Assembly (NCBI GenBank): GCA_035531475.1
Contig: DATKST010000052.1
Location: forward strand, 62,001 to 126,000
Length of the DNA stretch: 64,000 nt
Direction: 5' to 3'
DNA from: CALCEB01 sp035531475
Lineage (GTDB): Bacteria; Acidobacteriota; Terriglobia; UBA7540
Shown here: one piece after another, positions 61,872 to 64,000 of the stretch
Numbering within the stretch: position 1 is the first letter of the stretch
Layout of the letters: each line of letters starts with the position of its first letter
The notes under the pieces: generated by a model
What the model was told of the DNA's origin: nothing
Database searches by the model: none
The model's input: only the letters and a program-made list of their open reading frames with translations
Translations under genes and position numbers: made by a program

Positions 61872-62693
61872 ATGAATCGAGCCAGCCCCATCAGGAAAGT
61901 CCACTTTTCGCAGCAGCTATTGCTGATTGCCGGCTTGGCCCTTGCCACCCTGATGGCCGCTTGCGGCAGCAGCTCTTCAAGCAGCGGTGGTACCGGGGGC
62001 GGCGGGGGGGGTGGAGGTGGAACCACCTCGATTTCCTCCCTGAGTCCTGTTGTAGCGATGGAAAACGCGGTCGCGTTTTCGCTGACGGTGAATGGCAGCG
62101 GATTCGCGTCGGGCAGCCGGGTGGTGTTTAACGGAACCACGGAGCCGACGACGCTTGTGAATTCGGTGCAGTTGACGGCGCAGATTCCCAGCGTGGCTCT
62201 CTCCAAGCCCGGAACAGCTCCCGTAGCCGTTCAGACCAACGGTTCAACCAGCGGCAGCTCGAATTTCTACGTCGTACCCAGTATCTCGCCACAGGCCGTG
62301 AACGTGACCGCGGGTCCGGGGGCAACCACAACGGTTAACATCAGCGTTCCCCCGTTTACCCCTCCGACTCTGATTTTGACGGCCGTGGGCTTGAATAATT
62401 CGGCAGGCGCCACGGCGGTGGACGTGGCGCAAGGGACGCATGCAAATCTGTTTGTGGTCGGGAACGGCGTCGCCGCGGGGACATTTTTCGAGGTCACTGG
62501 GGCCAATAATGATGTAACGGTCACGGAGCCGGTAGTCTCAGATTTCACATCGACCACCGGTGGAACTCCTGCCGTGAACTTCAATATCAACGCGAACGCC
62601 TCGGCCACGCTGGGCGCACGCAATCTGGTTGTCATCAATACGGCGGGTGAAGTGTCCGTTGCGGTCGGAAGCATCGTGATCACGGCGCCGTGA
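61872..62693 (+). CDS. Lipoprotein with poly-Gly linker and IPT/TIG-like domain
   Basis: 273 residues. The signal peptide ends in a lipobox (LMAACGS, Cys ~37), then a run of Ser and Gly (nine Gly in a row). Residues ~50-140 form an IPT/TIG-type immunoglobulin domain (ISSLSPVVAMENAVAFSLTVNGSGFASGS). The remainder is beta-rich with low complexity. It is probably surface- or periplasm-exposed and may interact with the secretion machinery encoded upstream. Confidence 0.78.
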   Translation: MNRASPIRKVHFSQQLLLIAGLALATLMAACGSSSSSSGGTGGGGGGGGGTTSISSLSPVVAMENAVAFSLTVNGSGFASGSRVVFNGTTEPTTLVNSVQLTAQIPSVALSKPGTAPVAVQTNGSTSGSSNFYVVPSISPQAVNVTAGPGATTTVNISVPPFTPPTLILTAVGLNNSAGATAVDVAQGTHANLFVVGNGVAAGTFFEVTGANNDVTVTEPVVSDFTSTTGGTPAVNFNINANASATLGARNLVVINTAGEVSVAVGSIVITAP

Positions 62694-62702
62694 CCATAAT
62701 TC

Positions 62703-63551
62703 ATGAAAAGACATCATCTACCTCTGGTTGCAATCGCACTGACCGTGTTTGCCGCAACCGGCACGGCAACCTCGCTGGTGCAATTGAGCGTCCAGCAGTT
62801 GACCCAAGCCTCAGCGGTGATCCTCCGAGGCCATGCGGTGAATCAAGTGAGCCGGTGGAATGCGAACCACACCTCGATTGAAACCCTGACGACGATCGCC
62901 GTGGATCAAAGCATGAAGGGACAACCGGCCTCGACCGTTGTAGTCCGCCAGACCGGCGGCACGGTCGGCCGCATCCGCGAATATGTCCCGGGTTCGGTGC
63001 GCTTTCTGCCCGGAGCTGGCTACATGTTATTCCTTGAACCATCGCAGATTGCTCCATCCGAGTACCTGGTGGTCGGCATGATGCAAGGCGCCTACCGCGT
63101 CTTTCGGGATCCCAACACGGGAGAAGAGCGGGTGATTAATCCTACGGGAAAGTATTTCCACGGTACGCGCGGGCCGGTTTCAAGTGTCCCGTCAAGCCCC
63201 CAGACCGTTCCCCTGCGACAATTCCAGCAACAAGTGGCGGGCGCAATTTCTGCTCCGGTGGTCATTCCAACCGGAACGGCCATTCCGCTGAAAATCGAGT
63301 CGGCTTCCTTTGACGGGGTCGGGCGCATGGCTCTCCAGGCCCGGACCACTGCGGACCTCTTTCCGAATGACCATTTGGTGGTGCCGGCACAAAGCACTTT
63401 GACAGGTTACGGCCAGCGAGTCGCAGGCCATTGGGTGGTGCATTGGAGTACGGTTGAAATTGGCGGTACTCCAGTGAAGATCCGGACAGCGCCGGAGAGG
63501 TCATTGGGAGCACACTTGAGCGGCGAAAAGTTTGTGGCTGTCGTAAGGTAG
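62703..63551 (+). CDS. Secreted protein of unknown function, beta-rich
   Basis: 282 residues. A signal peptide (LPLVAIALTVFAATGTA) is followed by VILRGHAVNQVSRWNANHTS and VVVRQTGGTVGRIREYVPG, a pattern seen in exported Acidobacteriota proteins that neighbour matrixin-type genes. The C-terminal half is unassigned beta structure. ATG 62703 is 9 bases after the previous stop, so the pair is cotranscribed. Confidence 0.65.
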   Translation: MKRHHLPLVAIALTVFAATGTATSLVQLSVQQLTQASAVILRGHAVNQVSRWNANHTSIETLTTIAVDQSMKGQPASTVVVRQTGGTVGRIREYVPGSVRFLPGAGYMLFLEPSQIAPSEYLVVGMMQGAYRVFRDPNTGEERVINPTGKYFHGTRGPVSSVPSSPQTVPLRQFQQQVAGAISAPVVIPTGTAIPLKIESASFDGVGRMALQARTTADLFPNDHLVVPAQSTLTGYGQRVAGHWVVHWSTVEIGGTPVKIRTAPERSLGAHLSGEKFVAVVR

Positions 63552-63572
63552 GCGGCGGCGCGAGGCGACCGA

Positions 63573-64000
63573 ATGAGCAGAGTACAGGCCTGGAAACTGG
63601 CATTGAAATCGCTGGCCCTCCTTGCGGCCGTGGCCGGACTCGGATGGGCGCTGCTGCTGTTTGCTTACAATCACGAACAGGATGACGTGAATGGCCCGGT
63701 GGCCGCGAAATGGTGCAATGATGATAACGGAACGGCCTGCAATAACACCGTGAGCTGGAGCCTGAATCCGGCGACCGGAACCAACATCAACGCCAGCGGC
63801 GGTGAAAGTGTTCAGACCGCAATTCAGAATGCGTTCAATTCCTGGAAGCAGGCGCAACTCAATGGACAATCCTTGGTGAATCTAACCATAGCCCAACTCC
63901 CCAACAATTCGCTGACCGGGCCGAATTCAGGAGATTGCCAGAACACGATTGGGTTTGAGGATTCCACCAAGTCGGATTTTCCGACCGGCACGATTGCCTT
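63573..64000 (+). CDS. Exported matrixin-like protein, 3'-truncated
   Basis: The first ~142 residues are visible; the gene runs off the right edge. An N-terminal hydrophobic helix (LALKSLALLAAVAGLGWALLLF) exports or anchors it. The WCNDDNGTACNNTVSWSLNP start and the AIQNAFNSWKQAQLNG helix resemble the pro- or N-lobe of matrixin metalloproteases; the HExxH motif would lie beyond the window. It starts 21 bases after the upstream exported gene. Confidence 0.6.
   Translation, partial: MSRVQAWKLALKSLALLAAVAGLGWALLLFAYNHEQDDVNGPVAAKWCNDDNGTACNNTVSWSLNPATGTNINASGGESVQTAIQNAFNSWKQAQLNGQSLVNLTIAQLPNNSLTGPNSGDCQNTIGFEDSTKSDFPTGTIA

Overview
The window is GC-rich and densely coded. It looks like soil Acidobacteriota (an inference from gene content, since no marker gene such as 16S rRNA is present). 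The supporting families are an ASPIC/UnbV repeat protein, a giant tricorn-type peptidase, TTG/GTG starts, Tat-exported sugar enzymes, a pilMNOPQ operon with a second pil/Gsp-like secretion operon, and many GC-rich palindromic intergenic repeats.

Layout. 1-5.9 kb: the 3' end of an FG-GAP/ASPIC protein, a geranylgeranyl-reductase-type flavoprotein, a HicBA toxin-antitoxin pair whose toxin seems to lack its catalytic His, a repeat-containing membrane protein, a DUF5677 protein, an orphan antitoxin and tRNA-Ala(UGC). 6-10.6 kb: an OpuC/OsmF-type osmolyte ABC importer facing a GMC oxidoreductase. 10.9-25.6 kb: a carbohydrate and amino-acid catabolic neighbourhood with an IclR regulator, L-rhamnose mutarotase, APC permease plus proline dehydrogenase, a DHDPS-family aldolase/dehydratase plus SDR, a TIM-barrel isomerase, an IlvD/Edd sugar-acid dehydratase, a Tat-exported aldo/keto reductase and a GH63-type glucosidase. 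26.2-32.6 kb: tricorn peptidase, an HTH-TOBE regulator, a beta-propeller lipoprotein and DAHP synthase.

32.8-42.8 kb is an accessory and defence island. It holds a 1.2-kilo-residue Type IIG-like restriction-modification protein, a MacB/FtsX-type permease, an IS1380 scar, a DUF5675 protein, a VapBC pair, a DNA methyltransferase fused to an Mrr-like nuclease, and a nuclease-like/phage-like fusion protein. The vapBC cassette lies between two copies of the 3' end of a formylglycine-generating-enzyme (FGE/SUMF1) gene. These copies differ almost only where one has adenine, the pattern made by diversity-generating retroelements, but no reverse transcriptase is present in the window.

43.7-64 kb is an envelope and secretion region: HTH gene, pilM-N-O-P-Q, an Xaa-Pro peptidase, accB without accC, then a second secretion operon (TPR secretin, two pseudopilins, GspF/PilC, GspE/PilB, second PilM/N/O-like proteins, a PilP/GspC-like protein and a GspK-like pseudopilin). 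It ends in three exported proteins (IPT/TIG lipoprotein, secreted protein, truncated matrixin-like protein) that may be substrates or surface partners.

Intergenic space carries several repeat families: GC-rich palindromes, a 143-bp double hairpin present twice, and MITE-like elements with CTGTTCAG-type termini that enclose different palindromic cores.
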